Positions 1 through 11,717 of a stretch of DNA of 64,000 nucleotides are shown here, in pieces. The stretch's first letter is position 1; every line of letters begins with the position of its first letter. The position numbers were made by a program, and so were the translations under genes. The stretch covers positions 2,542,001 to 2,606,000 of the forward strand of contig NC_087118.1 in assembly GCF_963855985.1 (NCBI RefSeq), written 5' to 3'. Source of the DNA: Ostrinia nubilalis (lineage: Eukaryota > Arthropoda > Insecta > Lepidoptera > Crambidae). A model generated the notes under the pieces. The model was not told the DNA's origin. It worked only from the letters and a program-made list of their open reading frames with translations, and made no database searches.

Positions 1-2969
1 CTGAAGCTGGCGCCGCGCCCCGCCCGCGGCCCGTTCACTGCGAGCCTGCTGCGCCGCGACTCGAGAAGCTCTTTCCGGTTTTAGATTATCTAGTCTCATA
101 CGTAAACTACGCCCTTGTAAAATTTTTGCTGGACTATCACCGGTAGTACAGTGTTCTGTATTTCTATACGCTAAAAGAAATCTACTCAATGCCGTTTGTA
201 CGTCCAATTTTAGTTTAAATGCTTTTTTAATCACCCTTTTGCAGGTTTTAACCGCATTTTCCGCAGCACCATTGGAGGCCGGATGGTAAGGCGCTGAGAA
301 AATGTGTTCAATACCATTGTGACTTAAAAAATTCCTAAATTCGGAACTCGTAAACGGGGGCCCATTATCGCTAACCGTCTGCCTAGGAAGGCCAAACCTC
401 GACCACAGATCCCTGAGTACTGATATTACTTCACCTGCTGTTGTCTTTTTCATTCTTATTGCTTCTATCCATTTCGAGCATGAATCTACCACCACTAAAT
501 AAGTTAGTCCGCCTATGGGACCTAGAAAATCTAAATGGAGCCTTGACCAAGGGCGTGAAGGCCAAGGCCACGAACGGGGCGCCTGCCCCGGCGGCGCGTC
601 GGCGGTGGCGGCGCACACCGTGCACGCGCGGCACTCCGCCTCCACCGCCTCGTCGATCCCCGGCCACCAAGCATAGCTACGGGCTAACGATTTCGTTTTC
701 ACAATACCCATATGCGAATCATGGAGCTCCGCTATTACTTTGTTTCTGCAAGTAGATGGTATAACTACGCGATGGCCCCACATGATACAGCCCAGTTCTG
801 AATACAGTTCTTTCCTTCTATTAAAATAAGGTTTTAATTCTTTTATTTCGACCTCTGCTGGCCAACCGTCTAGTATAAAACTTAAAACGCGGGATAAAAT
901 CGGATCTCGGCTAGTCTCATTCTTTAAAACATTATTGTCTAATAGCAGAGCTTCTGAAGAAAAATGTAGGTATGTCTGCTCCGGTAAGTCAACCTCTAAA
1001 GATGTAACTTCATTTTTCTGAGATTTAATTAAACGTGATAGCACATCCGCCGTGTTTTTGTCGGTTCTAACATACTCAATTGTAAAGTCATAAGCAGATA
1101 ATTTTATAGCCCAGCGTTGCAGTCTGCTTGCTGCTGCGTTTGGAATACCTATGTTGGGACCGAAAATACTGACAAGAGGCTTATGGTCCGTTCGGAGCAC
1201 GAATTTTCTGCCATAAAGATAATTATGAAATTTCTCAACTGCATAAACTATCGCTAAAGCCTCTTTGTGAATTTGACTATAGTTCAATTCATGTTGCGTG
1301 AGAGCGCGCGACGCGAAGGCCACCACCCGCTCGGGAGCGCGCCGGCGTCGGGCGCGCGCTGCGCCAGCACCGCGCCGAGGCCCTTCGCGCTCGCGTCCAC
1401 AGTTAATATGGACTCGCATTTCATGTCAAAATGTGCTAAAGCCGTGGTACTACACAATAGTTTTTTTACATTAATAAAAGCTGTGTTTTGTTCTGTTCCC
1501 CACCTCCAGTGTTTGCCTTTTTTTAATAATGCATAAAGTGGTGATAAATGCACGCTTAAATTTTTTATAAATTTACCATAAAAAATTACCATTCCAATAA
1601 ACGATTTTAATTCACTGACATTATTAGGGTGGGGCATACAGGTGATTGCTTCCACTTTTTCCGGGTCTACTCGGACGCCGTTTCGATCAATAATAAATCC
1701 TAAATATTTTACTTCTTTTGCCAGAAAACTGAATTTTTTTTTTTTATTTTTAACCCGTTTTGCTCCAAAATGTCGAGTACTTGTTTTATCGTTTTTAAAT
1801 GACAGTCCAAATAAGAATTTCTGATCAGAATATCGTCATAGAAAACAACAACATTTTTAACGTTTTTAAACATATCCATCATAATTTTTTGAAAGATACC
1901 CGGGCTAGAAGATAACCCGTAAACTAGGCGATTATATTTATATAATCCTCTATGTGTATTAATTACGGTGAATTTTTTTGAGCATTCTGATAATAAAACC
2001 TGATTATAGGCTTGCGATAGGTCTAGCTTGGTAAAAAAATTGTTTCCGCTGAGATCACTAAATAAATCCTCCACTTTTGGAACCGGAAATCGATCAACTT
2101 CTAAAACTTTGTTAAGGGTTACCTTAAAATCCGCACAAAGTCTTAACCCACCATCTGGCTTGCGTACTACGACCAGTGGCGTGGCCCAGTCCGAGTGCTC
2201 CACCGGCTCAATGACGCCGGCGCTCAGCATCGAGTCGAGCTCCGCGTCGACGCGCTCGCGCAGCGCGTACGGGAGCGGCCGTGCGCGGCAAAAAATGGGC
2301 TGCGCGCCCTCGCGCACACACAGCTCGGCCGAGCCTCCCGTGTACTTTCCCAGTGTGCCGTCGAACAGGGTTCTATGCCTAGAAATAATTTCGTGAATTA
2401 TTTTATTATCCTCCAGTTTATTATCCGCCATGTAATTATTTTGGAATGAGCCTTCAGTTATAGTTATAGGTATTTTCAATTCAGCTAACCACTGCCGACC
2501 CAACAAATTCGTCGTACCTTTATTTAGGACATATAAATCTAATTTTTTAACGACCCTATCATACTCGACAATCGTTTCTATAAACCCAATCGGTTGAATA
2601 ATAGAACCATCATAAAATTTGATATTCAAAGAACAAGGAATCAACTGTAGGTTACTAAACATTTCATTATAAGTGTTTTTGCTTATGCACGATAAGGCGG
2701 AACCAGTATCAACTTCCATGTCTAGTAAACAATTTTGAACTTTAATTTTTATACGCACCGGCTTATAGTTACTTAATGACATTTGATACATATTTTCGCT
2801 GGAGTCCTCTTCATGAACTTCGTTATCGTAGTCGCCGTCCTGCTCGCTCATCAGGTGTAGAGGGGTCCGCTGCTGACTCCCCCGCGCTGCCCCGCGCTGC
2901 CCGCGCGCGCCGCGCCATCCGCGGGCCCGCCCGGCTCCGCGCCCTGCGCCCATGCGCCCGCCGCGTGAT
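1..2969 (-). pseudogene. pol: Gypsy-1 pol: protease, RT, RNase H, integrase (frameshifted)
   Basis: In coding order: an Arg/Gly-rich GC-rich linker (2870-2960), an aspartic protease with DTGS near 2715, and RT with FTKLDLSQAYNQ (near 2020) and the catalytic FYDDILI (near 1835). RNase H, an H..H..C..C zinc region (near 660-620) and an integrase core with HLDFLGP (near 520), SDNGPPF (near 370) and AAENAVK (near 265) follow. The reading frame slips at a long T/A homopolymer near 1737-1755 and again in a GC-rich stretch near 1310-1340, so this is a recently broken copy. The enzyme would copy retrotransposon RNA into DNA and integrate it. Integrase continues beyond the window start. The domain order protease-RT-RNase H-integrase is the Ty3/gypsy order; a Copia element would have integrase before RT. 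Confidence 0.87.
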
Positions 2970-3610
2970 CAGGCCTGGCTCACTCCGCGCGGTACATCCG
3001 ATAATTACCTACAGCGAAGCGCCCCGCCGGCGGGTATTATATCAGTCGAGTGTCACGCGCGCGCTCGTCAGGACGCTGGCGTGCGTTGTAGTATGATTAT
3101 AATTCTATGATCGAAGTATTATTTAAAAATGGACATAAAGAGAAAGAAATATTGTGCGGCGTTCGGGTGTTTAAATTCGAAAAGTAATCTACCGGATTCA
3201 TCTTTTTTTTCGCTTCCCAAAGATGCTGAAAGGTATGTTGGCCAAGTGGGTAATCAATAATTACTAGGATAGTATAGGAACCTAACCTACTATGACTACT
3301 GCTCAGAATACGTCACTGCTGGACAAAGGCCTCTCCCAAGGTTTTCCATAATGAATGCATACTTACCTACATACGTACCTCATTACAAATAAGTAGATTA
3401 ATATTTTTTCACTAGACAGCAACCCTAACAGCGTAAGAAAAGTTCAGAGGCACGCGATAGAAAGAGACAAAACTTGTAGGTGAATAAAATTGTAGGTACG
3501 TAGTGCTGTGCGAGCTGAATTCCACTGTATCGCGTCGTAGCAAGACTCGCATTTATTTAAATCGTCTTGCGGAGTAATCCTTCTGTACCTGTACTATTAC
3601 TTATTCTGTG
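2970..3610 (+). mobile_element. P-like MITE copy A with THAP exon
   Basis: A 641-bp element flanked by a 7-bp duplication GCGTGAT (2963-2969 and 3611-3617), inserted in Gypsy-1 gag-pol. It starts CAGGCCTGGCTC and ends TTATTCTGTG; apart from CA...TG the termini do not form an obvious inverted repeat. Three relatives occur at 32549-33217, 46594-47275 and 54137-54815, all in the opposite orientation. It carries an ATG-initiated exon for the first half of a THAP zinc finger ending at a splice donor (3129-3232), and a short RTE 3' tail near 3315-3350. The THAP exon and the 7-bp duplication suggest a deletion derivative of a P-superfamily transposon; that class call is an inference. Confidence 0.7.
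3129..3232 (+). CDS. THAP zinc-finger first exon of a P-like transposase (partial)
   Basis: From ATG 3129 the frame gives a short basic start (MDIKRKKYC), then C-A-A-F-G-C, followed by FFSLPKDAER. This is the N-terminal half of the C2CH THAP DNA-binding fold: the first two cysteines and the hydrophobic FF.LPKD patch. The frame ends at AAAG followed by GTATGT, a consensus splice donor at 3233, so it behaves as exon 1 of a gene whose remaining exons (second Cys/His pair, catalytic domain) are missing. Such an exon 1 is typical of P-element transposases and THAP9-like genes. On its own it cannot make a full zinc finger. Confidence 0.6.
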
Positions 3611-3617
3611 GCGTGAT

Positions 3618-4333
3618 CGAGTATTATGATAACCACCGGCTGATTCCGCCGTTTGTGCTTGTTTTTTAGGACACATCCTTCTTAAGTGGCCGATCTCATG
3701 ACACCAACTGCACACGTAATCCTTGTAGACACAATTTATAGCCTTATGTCTTTTGTCTCCGCATTTTGGACATTCCTCTAAGGACAACTTATGTACTCCT
3801 TCCGTTATTTCCGGTCGTTCCACCGCACTTGCATCGCGTTCGGCGGCTTCCAACGATAATGCCAAAGCTATCGCCCGATTATAAGTTATACCTTCCTCTG
3901 AGAATAAGCGCTGTCTAATTACTTCGCTTTTCAAACCACAAACCAACTGATCCCGAAGGTTTTCGTCTAATGTGGAATTGAATTCACAGTATTTCGATAA
4001 CTTTTTTAATTCTGTGACGTAATCAGCTATTGTTTCATCAACAAGCTGCCGCCGTTGCCGAAACTTATACCGTTCGGCCAGTACTGACGGTTTTGGCTGA
4101 AGATGAGCAGATAATAGCTCCACTGCTCGTCTAAAGGTCAACACAGACGGTTTCTGAGGACTGGCCAGTGTAGATAATAAGTCGTAAGCTTCCTCTCCCA
4201 TAACCGAAATTAACGTCGGTAGTTTAAATTCATCCACCACTTTGTTTACTATAAAGTACATTTCGAGTCTTTCCACGTAACTTGACCAGTTACCCGATCT
4301 CACGTCAAACTCGCGCATTTGTCCAACCGACAT
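3618..4333 (-). pseudogene. gag: Gypsy-1 gag with two CCHC zinc knuckles
   Basis: The ATG is at 4333 on the minus strand; upstream in-frame codons are not ATG. About 240 residues are open: an N-terminal capsid-like region (Q-M-R-E-F-D start, W-S-S-Y-V-E-R-L-E-M-Y-F helix) and two CX2CX4HX4C zinc knuckles, CPKCGDKRHKAINC and CSWCHEIGHLRRMC. This is the structural nucleocapsid precursor that packages the element's RNA. The frame then runs into MITE copy A, which supplies a false C-terminus (RISNSTGTEGLL...). Across the MITE the frame continues into pol. The closest relative in the window is the Gypsy-2 gag at 55.3-56.0 kb, which has the same pair of knuckles. Confidence 0.82.
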
Positions 4334-4408
4334 TTTATGCACAACTTAAGGTTACTGCAATCCGTCCAAAACAACAAGTTCACTTTTTTTTTCCGCGTTC
4401 GCCACTGT

Positions 4409-5300
4409 TAAATTAAACGCACGTCCGTTACCTTCAATAGTTTATTCCAACTGCCGCACACTCGCCAATCGTGTATACCGTAAACTAAATGTATAAGCAT
4501 ACATCACACTTTCTTTCTTAATTTGATTTAATACGTCATAAATTGTAAACCGCTACGTTTGTACGGCGGAACCCTCGGTGTGCGAGTCCGACTCGCACTT
4601 GGCCGGTTTTCGTTTGTACATTTCTTATCAGCTTTTTAGAAATCGCCTATATTGTCCATGCGAACACAATTTGTACCTATACTTATCACCAACACATGCA
4701 ACACACTTATTCATACTGTAACACTTTTTTCTTGGCGAGATTGAATACTTACCGATTTCCACAAACAAACATTCCAACGGACCGTAAGGTCACATATTAC
4801 AAAGTGTACAGTATTTCCTTTGTCACTTGATTGTGTCATTGTTAGTGATTCACTGAGTTTTGATTGACTTCTATTAAAATTAATTACATTGTTTTGGTAC
4901 ACAGAGCAATAAATAACCTCACTTTTTGAATGTCTCCGTTTGACAGATCAATGCGTTACGTTTCATTCTTTTAGTAAAAAAAAAGTGTATAACAAAATTA
5001 AAATGTTCGATTCTAAATTTTTATAAAACTTAATATTTAGGCTCTTTAATTTAAATTCTAGCAATTTACAGTATTTTCCTCAATGTTTATATTAAAATAA
5101 CATTATAATGTATTTTGATTGATCGTGGATTCGGAACGTTCTAGAAATTTGACATATTCTGAGTGAAACGAAACACGCAGGTGACGTTCAGAAACTTGCT
5201 TGTTTGTTATTTTTTTTTCTTCCTAAAGTTTAATTATTTAATTAAATTTAAATGAGAGAAGCAGTATTGTGAGTTCTCATGTCGAAATTATTTAATAAGA
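4409..5300. other. Non-coding stretch, probably Gypsy-1 LTR plus flank
   Basis: AT-rich sequence with no credible gene. The first part should be the 5' LTR of Gypsy-1 on the minus strand, with an AATAAA-like signal near 4450. I could not find a paired second LTR or a target duplication, so its outer edge is undefined. Confidence 0.4.
4556..4612. repeat. Interspersed repeat ending CTCGCACTTGGCCGG
   Basis: The segment containing GGAACCCTCGGTG, CGAGTCCGACTCG and CACTTGGCCGG matches a sequence I know as a frequent interspersed motif in Lepidoptera, usually at the end of short non-autonomous elements. The GAGTCCGACTC core is nearly palindromic. The element boundary is not visible. Confidence 0.45.
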
Positions 5301-6185
5301 GGCTAGTTAAAGCAAGTAGCATTTATTGAAAGTAAAGATAAAAATTATACAAGACTGCTTGATATTGTGATTTGTTGGAGTGACAAGTTTTCGAACGAAC
5401 ATCTGAGTCACGGGTGATGACCGGCGCTTTTTGGAGTGTCCTTCCTTTTTGCTTGGTTGGCGGTGATCGCGAACGGAAGTTCTGTTGTACGTGGTGTGAT
5501 AGTGTCCCGAATTCCAAGAGGTCTGAACCGTGCCGTTCCCTGATAAACGGGCAGGGCACGCATCGTCATCCTCTACGTAAAAAGGGAATTTTGGAATAAC
5601 TCCGAAAGCCCCGTGATTTTGCGGACTCACTGCCACGTGCTGAGTTCTGTTACTGAAGATTGTGTGTGGTTGAGCAGTGCTCGGTGGCGAGCCTCTGCGC
5701 TGTCTGCTGTTGCTGTTGATGTTGCTGATGTTGCCTCCATAGCAGGAGGTGTATGGTACCGGCTGCTCTGTTTGGCACCGGCTATAAGGTGTTTGGCACC
5801 GGCTGTCCCGCAGTGCCAGACGCTTGCTGCGCCCGACGGGTGCGGAGGGGGTTGAGCCGAGTGGTGGCGACTAGCGCGCTAGTAATCTTAAGTATTTTTA
5901 ATCAGTACCAACCAAACGGCCCAACGACCCATCCCTTAATTTTTCTTTTTAAATATTTGTGTCTAACCCACAATTAAATTGTTGTCAATTTAAATATTTA
6001 ATTTTTTATTTTGCTCCGGCAAATTTTCATATTTACAATACACGTATATTTTATTCTATACACACACCACACATTTACGAGTACCGCTGTTACTTATAAT
6101 TTTATCTTTTTCAATATACACAATTAAGAAAAGCCAATCTGCGAGTATTTGGATATGCACCATGGATTCTCCACGTAACTATTTT
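5301..6185. other. Unassigned non-coding region with short GC-rich repeats
   Basis: No gene recognised. At 5715-5745 there is a GTTGCT/GATGTT-type trinucleotide run, and at 5756-5812 about three imperfect copies of a unit around TGGCACCGGCT. The 5600-5880 part is GC-richer than its surroundings and could be a 5' UTR or LTR of an unidentified element. Beyond 5880 the sequence becomes AT-rich up to the LINE-A start. Confidence 0.3.
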
Positions 6186-6189
6186 CACG

Positions 6190-7718
6190 TTTGAAAATAT
6201 CTATAATGGAATAGATTCCATTCATATCTCGGAGTCATCTATATGTGATCCCGATGAACTTAAAAACCAAATAGATAACACAAATAAATCACTAAAAATT
6301 ATGCAAACTAACATACGCAGCATTAATCGAAACTTTGATGCTCTCAATATTTTCTTGGATCAAATCGGTATACAATGTGATGTCATTGTACTTTCCGAGT
6401 GTTGGCTTAGTAAATCGGCATTAACCCCTAGTATGGATGGATATTCGTCATATAGCTCTGATTTTACTAATCAAAATGAGGGAGTAGTTGTATACGTATG
6501 ATCAGATATTCAACATAATATTGTAAAACCAAATGTTACCAATGCAAACTGCCTTATTATAAATTACAAAAATGAATTGGCAATTATAGCTGTGTACCGT
6601 TCACCTTCGTATGGCAATATCGACAGTTTTTGTAATGACATGGCCCTGTGTTTATCTTCACTTGCTTCATCAAAGTCAGTTGTCCTCATAGGCGATATTA
6701 ATATCAATATTTCCCCAAATTGTCATGAAACAAACAGAGACCTTACTTGGACCTAATGGCACACCACGGGCTACAAGCGGCACATGTATTGCCTACCAGA
6801 ATGGACAACTGCATTGACCATGTTATGCTTCGAACAAACAAGAGATCAAAAACCTTCATTTTGGATACTCTTATAACAGACCATGCCCCTATCATTTTTT
6901 CTCTCGATCAAACTCTGAAAAGGGATCCATCAAATAAAACCTTATTAAAAATAGACTACTCTCCATTGATCAAGTACCTATCTAATATCGACTTTGCTAG
7001 TATCTATAACACTACTGACGCTAATTTGGCAGCTAAAGCTCTGTCAGATATCATCCAAGAAGCCATCACAAACCATTCTAAAATAGTGCGGATTCCTCAT
7101 CGTTATCGTACAGTCAAGCCATGGTAGACTCCGAGACTAGTCAGGTGTATTAGAAATCGTGACACACTACATAGAAATGCTAAAAAAGATCCTTACAATG
7201 CTACACTGCAAATCACTTATGCTAGATACAGAAATTACTGCAATAACCTATTAAGAAAATTAAAAATTGAATATGAAAAATCTGAATTTCTAAAATACAA
7301 AGGTAAGGCAAAAGGCACATGGAACACTATTAACAAAATAACCTACTTAAAACAATCTACCCCGCCTCCCCGTGAATTGTTAAATCTGCATGCTAATCCT
7401 CTTGAGTCAATCAACCAGGTCAATAATTACTTTGCTGAAATTGGTACTAAACTGGCTAACAATATTCTAGAACGGCAATCTAAAAATGATTGCAACTCCC
7501 CGACATATTTACCCGTATGTCAATCACAGCTGGACTCCATGGTACTAGTCAGTACTGATAGCGATGAAATTGACTCTATTATACAAAACTTAAAAAATGA
7601 TTCGGCGACTGGTATCGACAAGATCCCTACATTAGTACTTAAAAGAGCTAGAAGTAGCCTTACTTTCCCTATTGCATCCTTGTGTAACTTGTCCATGACG
7701 ACAGGTAGGTATCCTTCC
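6190..7718 (+). pseudogene. LINE-A endonuclease and N-terminal RT region
   Basis: Endonuclease motifs appear in order: MQTNIRSINRNFDAL at 6301, VIVLSECWL near 6380, and after an in-frame TGA near 6500, AIIAVYRSPSYGNIDSF (6583-6632), VVLIGDINI near 6680 and ITDHAPIIF near 6870-6900. These are the nicking-endonuclease signatures of non-LTR elements. From 7377 a second open piece (140 aa) has NDSATGIDKIP and CNLSMTTGRYPSVW, the start of the RT domain. The frame changes near 6500, 6740 and 7130, so no full protein can be made. The RT resumes after the MITE at 8518. Confidence 0.72.
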
Positions 7719-8517
7719 GTTTGGCCAAATTACTTTTCGCCAAATTTCACTTCGCAAACAACTTATCGCCAAAGTTTCATTTCCCAAATGAACTTTTAGC
7801 AACTGTACTTTTCGCAACTAATTCATTTGGTCAAATTATCATTTGGCCAAATTTAACTTGGCAAATGTTTATATAGCAAATGTTTTATGTTGCCAAATAT
7901 TATATCCCAAATAATTTGTTTGGTCAAATTGACACTTCACATACTTACCCACCGTTACCCACAAAATAAAATTATAAGGCACATGATCATGGTTTTCACA
8001 AGAATTTTATGTAAAACATTGCAGGAAATAGTATGGTTCAAAAAGTAGGTATTACAGAAAAAAGTAGGTTAGGTTAGGTTAGAACAGTGACCCTTAATGC
8101 GCGAAGGCGAGCGAAGCGTGCCGCGGCAGCGGCCGCCGAGCGCTAGAATCACCTCTATTGTTAATGAATCGTTTGGAAATTTCGATAAAAAGAATGAAAT
8201 AAGGAAATTAATGTAGAATAAATTTTATATTAACTACCCACTAAACAAAATAATAACCACAAGTTAATTTGTATCCATTCTATGCACCAATCAAATTATT
8301 TTGTAAATAGTTTATCGTGAAATATTTTTGCCTAATGAAACATTTGGCAAACTATACTTTGCCAAACAATAATTTGCTAAACAATAATATGCCAAAAACA
8401 ACATTTGCGAATTAAAAGTTTGCAATAAGTTGCTTTGCCAAATGAGAATTTGCCAAATGAAAATTTGCGAAACGTTGTTTGCGATGTGATAATTTTGGAA
8501 AAGTTTTTTGGCCAAAC
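7719..8517. mobile_element. MITE with TTTGGC-rich long inverted ends
   Basis: An ~800-bp element between the two halves of the LINE-A RT. It begins GTTTGGCCAAATTACTTTTC and its other end, reverse-complemented, begins GTTTGGCCAAAAAACTTTTC; the similarity continues inward as diverged TTTGGCAAA/TTCGCAAA-type words for over 100 bp on each side. The interior holds a GC-rich patch (8100-8150) and three TTAGG units near 8067. The flanks share GACAGGTAT-like words, so the duplication may be AGGTATC, but the boundary is imprecise. Confidence 0.6.
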
Positions 8518-9865
8518 ATTAGTAATCCCGACAGGTATCTTCCCTGACATCTTAAAAAGGGCTCTGGTGCACCCTATCTATAAGAGTGGAGACAGGAACG
8601 GTGTCGGAAACTATAGACCGATTTCAGTCTTGACCGCTATTTCTAAGATTATAGAAAAAGTACTAAATACTCGCTTAACAAAATTTTTAGAACAAAACAA
8701 TATAATAGCAAAGAACCAATTTGGATTTATGAAAGGCAAGTCTACGGAGGATGCAACTTTACTACTGACTGAATTAATAGCTAAGCACCTTGATAATAAA
8801 TCAAAAGTAATAGGACTATTTCTCGACTTATCGAAGGCTTTCGACACCGTTTCTGTCCCTCTACTTCTACAGAAACTAGAAACAATTGGAATACGAGGGA
8901 TTGCACTGGACATTTTCAAAAGTTATCTCTCAAATCGCACTCAGTGCATTAAAATTGGGGATTTTACTAGTAAACCAGTAAACCTTTCGTTCGGTGTGCC
9001 CCAGGGCAGTGTGCTGGGACCGACTCTCTTTCTCGTGTACATAAACAATCTTTGTAAAAAAACAATATCAAATTGCACTATCATTACATATGCTATATAG
9101 TATATAGTATATAGAACAAGCAATATTATGTAGCACATTGTATTGATTTTAAATCTTAAATGTAACTTGTGTAGATTTTAATTTTTAATTATATATTATT
9201 ATGTATAAATATTAGATTATATATTTTGCTAGAAATAGTTCTATTAATAAAGTAATATAAGCCTTTTTTTTGCCTGAGATACAGGAATTATAATTCTTAG
9301 TTCAGGCACGTATGTACTTTTACCTATTATAGTTTAATATTAGCCTATTGTTAAAAACTGTCAATAAGTTATTATTCAATAAAGAATTTATTTATTTATT
9401 ATTTATGCTGATGATACAGTATTAGTTGTACACGGTAGGGATTGGGAGGAGGTCCGCCATAGCACCGAGTTTGCTCTTGCTGAAGTGATGTTATGGCTTC
9501 ACAATAATTTACTAACATTAAACGTAGATAAAACTAAATATACTATCACGTTCTCAATTCGTAACAGCACCCAACCAACTACTGACTTTCACTTGAAAGC
9601 TCACACCTGTGAGTCACATACCACGTGTGCTTGTCCTGAACTAAGTCGAACTGACAATATCAAATACTTGGACCTTGTTATTGACAGCACCCTAAACTGG
9701 TCACTACATATTAATACACTAACAAATCGTGTCAGAAAACTAATACCCATTTTTTAGGAAGCTCAGAAATTCTGCGGATCAAAAAACATTACTCTGTGTA
9801 TATTACTCTCTTGTTCAGAGTCTTCTGCAATACTGCATAGTGGCTTGGGGTGGAGTGGCACAGTG
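8518..9865 (+). pseudogene. LINE-A reverse transcriptase, split by an insertion
   Basis: Open from 8518 to about 9090 with NYRPISVLTAISKIIEKVL, QFGFMKGKST, LFLDLSKAFDTV (motif A) and FGVPQGSVLGPTLF. The catalytic YADD block is displaced by a 310-bp insertion and resumes near 9404 with YADDTVLVVHG, followed by the thumb region to 9757. A frameshift there leads to LLQYCIVAWGG by 9860. The enzyme would prime reverse transcription at nicked target DNA. With the stops described upstream this copy is inactive. Confidence 0.78.
9094..9403 (+). repeat. 5'-truncated LINE 3' UTR inserted in the LINE-A RT
   Basis: An AT-rich fragment ending in TTTATTTATTATT with TATGCT on both sides (9088-9093 and 9404-9409), consistent with a target duplication. 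It contains a hairpin near 9271-9309 whose arms are TGCCTGAGATACAGGAATT and a near-complement ending TTAGTTCAGGCA, and AATAAAG near 9380. This resembles the 3' UTR of a CR1-type LINE. It splits the YADD-containing part from the rest of the RT. Confidence 0.55.
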
Positions 9866-10569
9866 TTTTTTTGACCCGAAAAAGTGACATTCTGTTTTCA
9901 TCACTAATATCCAAAGTTTAACTTAGGTATTATTAATGTTAGACTAAAACACCCAGGTGACAAATAGCTATAGATTATTTTTAAAAAAATATTTTAGAAA
10001 ATTTATTTTGTACTGGGTCAAACTACAATTTTATTATTATTTAAAGAAACGTATACATACACTTAGCTTCTCTTTGCATTGCAGGTAGGTAGGTTGGTGT
10101 ATGGCGAATATTATTGCACCTATAATTATTTAAAAGTAGTTATAGGAACGACAGTATGATTATTTTTTAAATTTAAGAAATTATTATTTTTCTCTTTTTC
10201 TACGCCGAAGTAGAATCTCTACTTAGGTCAGATAAATTTCTTAAAATAAGCTCTATCACCTAAAATTTTTTTATATTCTAACTCGGCCGCAATTTCGAGA
10301 AAAAAACATTTTTTCCAAAATGTTAGGATTGTCACAAAAAATGACCTTACGTAGTTCCACTTTCTTTAGGGTTCCGTGGCCAAAGGATGCTAATCGGTCC
10401 TAATTATGTGTTTAATTTGTCTTAGGTAGGTTATCAGTTAAATTACTATCAGTGCTCAAGAATACTGTTTCTTCATCATCTTTTAAGATATATGAAGACT
10501 CTTGATCATCAGGAGTGGTATTTATATTTGCATAATATTAATTATGTCCCGTTAGCATCCTTTGGCCGC
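9866..10569. other. Unassigned AT-rich repeat-like segment
   Basis: No gene recognised. GGCCAAAGGATGCTAA at about 10380 is inverted as TTAGCATCCTTTGGCC at about 10552, hinting at a short inverted-repeat element of roughly 190 bp that abuts the gypsy RNase H fragment. Confidence 0.3.
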
Positions 10570-10728
10570 GGTGCACCGCGAGCGTCTCAAGTTCGTAGCT
10601 GTGATAGTTATTTTCTTCGCTAGAAGTGACCCTACTAAAATAAGCGATTGGTTTTAGACTTCCGTCTCCCTGATATTGCAAAAGAACCCCTCCTAGACCT
10701 ATCCTACTGGCATCGGTATGAAGCTCAG
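10570..10728 (-). pseudogene. Gypsy-4 RNase H fragment
   Basis: The minus strand encodes ELHTDASRIGLGGVLLQ, AYFSRVTSSEENNYHSYELE and TLAV. These are the RNase H core motifs of Ty3/gypsy pol, including the catalytic D of TDAS and E of YELE. The fragment is truncated downstream near 10570. Its upstream half, RT plus connection, lies at 18476-19075; the 7.7-kb TIR element between them splits the gene between YDKDAR and ELHTDAS. Confidence 0.78.
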
Positions 10729-11717
10729 CTGGGGTTATTCCGTATTCGACCCACGCACGACAACTCAACCCACTCATTATTTTTTCCTTACTCAACCCAA
10801 TTTTGTTCCTTACTCTACCCACAACAATTTTTTAATTTTATGTTCCTTATTCACCCCAAAAACATTCCTAGCTCAACTCATTTTAAAACCACTTAAAAAA
10901 TATAAGTTTTTTATGTACGGTCAGAATAAAAATATATTTTTTAGAAATTTAAGCTCAGTTAACTTTTGTGTTAAGATCGTTCTATTACATAAAACTGCAG
11001 GAATTCTGATACAATAATATATTTGAAAAACGTTTTTCACAAAAGTACACAAATCAAATAATGACTATACATATATTATAATCTACTATAGATCCACTAT
11101 AAATCTAATATAAATCAAACGACTGTGATTTTTTATTAAATCAGTATAACCAAGCGATGGCGTATAATTTTTTCCCTAGACACTTGTTCATGAATGTACA
11201 CACGACAGCACATCAGGTTACCCATTTTTGTTGCAAACTCGCCCCTATTACAACTGCACAAGAACCCACAGTGGTTACGTTGACGTGCCGTCGTCCGTAC
11301 AAATATTTCAAATAATATAATGTATTTCATCTTTTTTTTCAAGCGGTATGAGATGACAAAAGAAAAATAATAAAAGTATTCATGTGGACAGCTAATCCCG
11401 CGGTAAAAGTTTTCAGCCTCTTAATTTGTTTATGTATTTACCTTAAAATAAAATAAAATCTTTGATATATTTTAGTTAATCAACATATTCATATCTATCA
11501 TTTTTTCATGTAGGTGATGTTTTTTATTTTTTTTATTTATAAATCAATGTACATACTAGTATATGTATTTATCATTATTAAATTTCTGAAAAAACAGTAA
11601 TCGTTGTTTTGCTATCCATACTTATTTTTGGTATATTTACTTTGGGTTGAGTAAGGAATGCATTTGGGTAGAATAACGAAATTATGTAATGGGTTGAGCT
11701 AGGAATACTAATTTGGG

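Larger units (their letters stand above)
1..4408 (-). mobile_element. Gypsy-1: Ty3/gypsy LTR retrotransposon, cut by window start
   Basis: A minus-strand gypsy element reads from gag (start near 4333) through protease, reverse transcriptase and RNase H to integrase, which runs off the window at base 1. The leader upstream of gag contains, on the minus strand, TTTAACAGTGGCGAACGCGG; I read the LTR as ending in ...TTTAACA near 4408, followed by a TGGCGA-type primer-binding site. The LTR start was not located. A 641-bp P-like MITE interrupts gag-pol at 2970-3610. MITE plus its 7-bp duplication is 648 bp, a multiple of three, and without it gag and pol are one continuous frame, as in gypsy elements that fuse gag to pol. 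Confidence 0.85.
6186..9865 (+). mobile_element. LINE-A: decayed CR1/Jockey-like non-LTR retrotransposon
   Basis: A plus-strand non-LTR element with an apurinic-like endonuclease (6190-7127) and reverse transcriptase (7377-9862). It carries several stops and frameshifts and two insertions: a MITE at 7719-8517 and a LINE 3' fragment at 9094-9403. No ORF1 and no poly-A tail are visible; the homology stops abruptly near 9865. Clade placement rests on motif style (TNIRSINRNF endonuclease start, FGVPQGSVLGP, YADD) and is approximate. Confidence 0.75.

Noticed and set aside
8067..8086. TTAGG-type repeats (insect telomere motif)
   Set aside because: Only about three units inside a MITE; single short TTAGGTTAGG words are scattered through lepidopteran DNA and in the P-like MITEs, so this is not a telomere.
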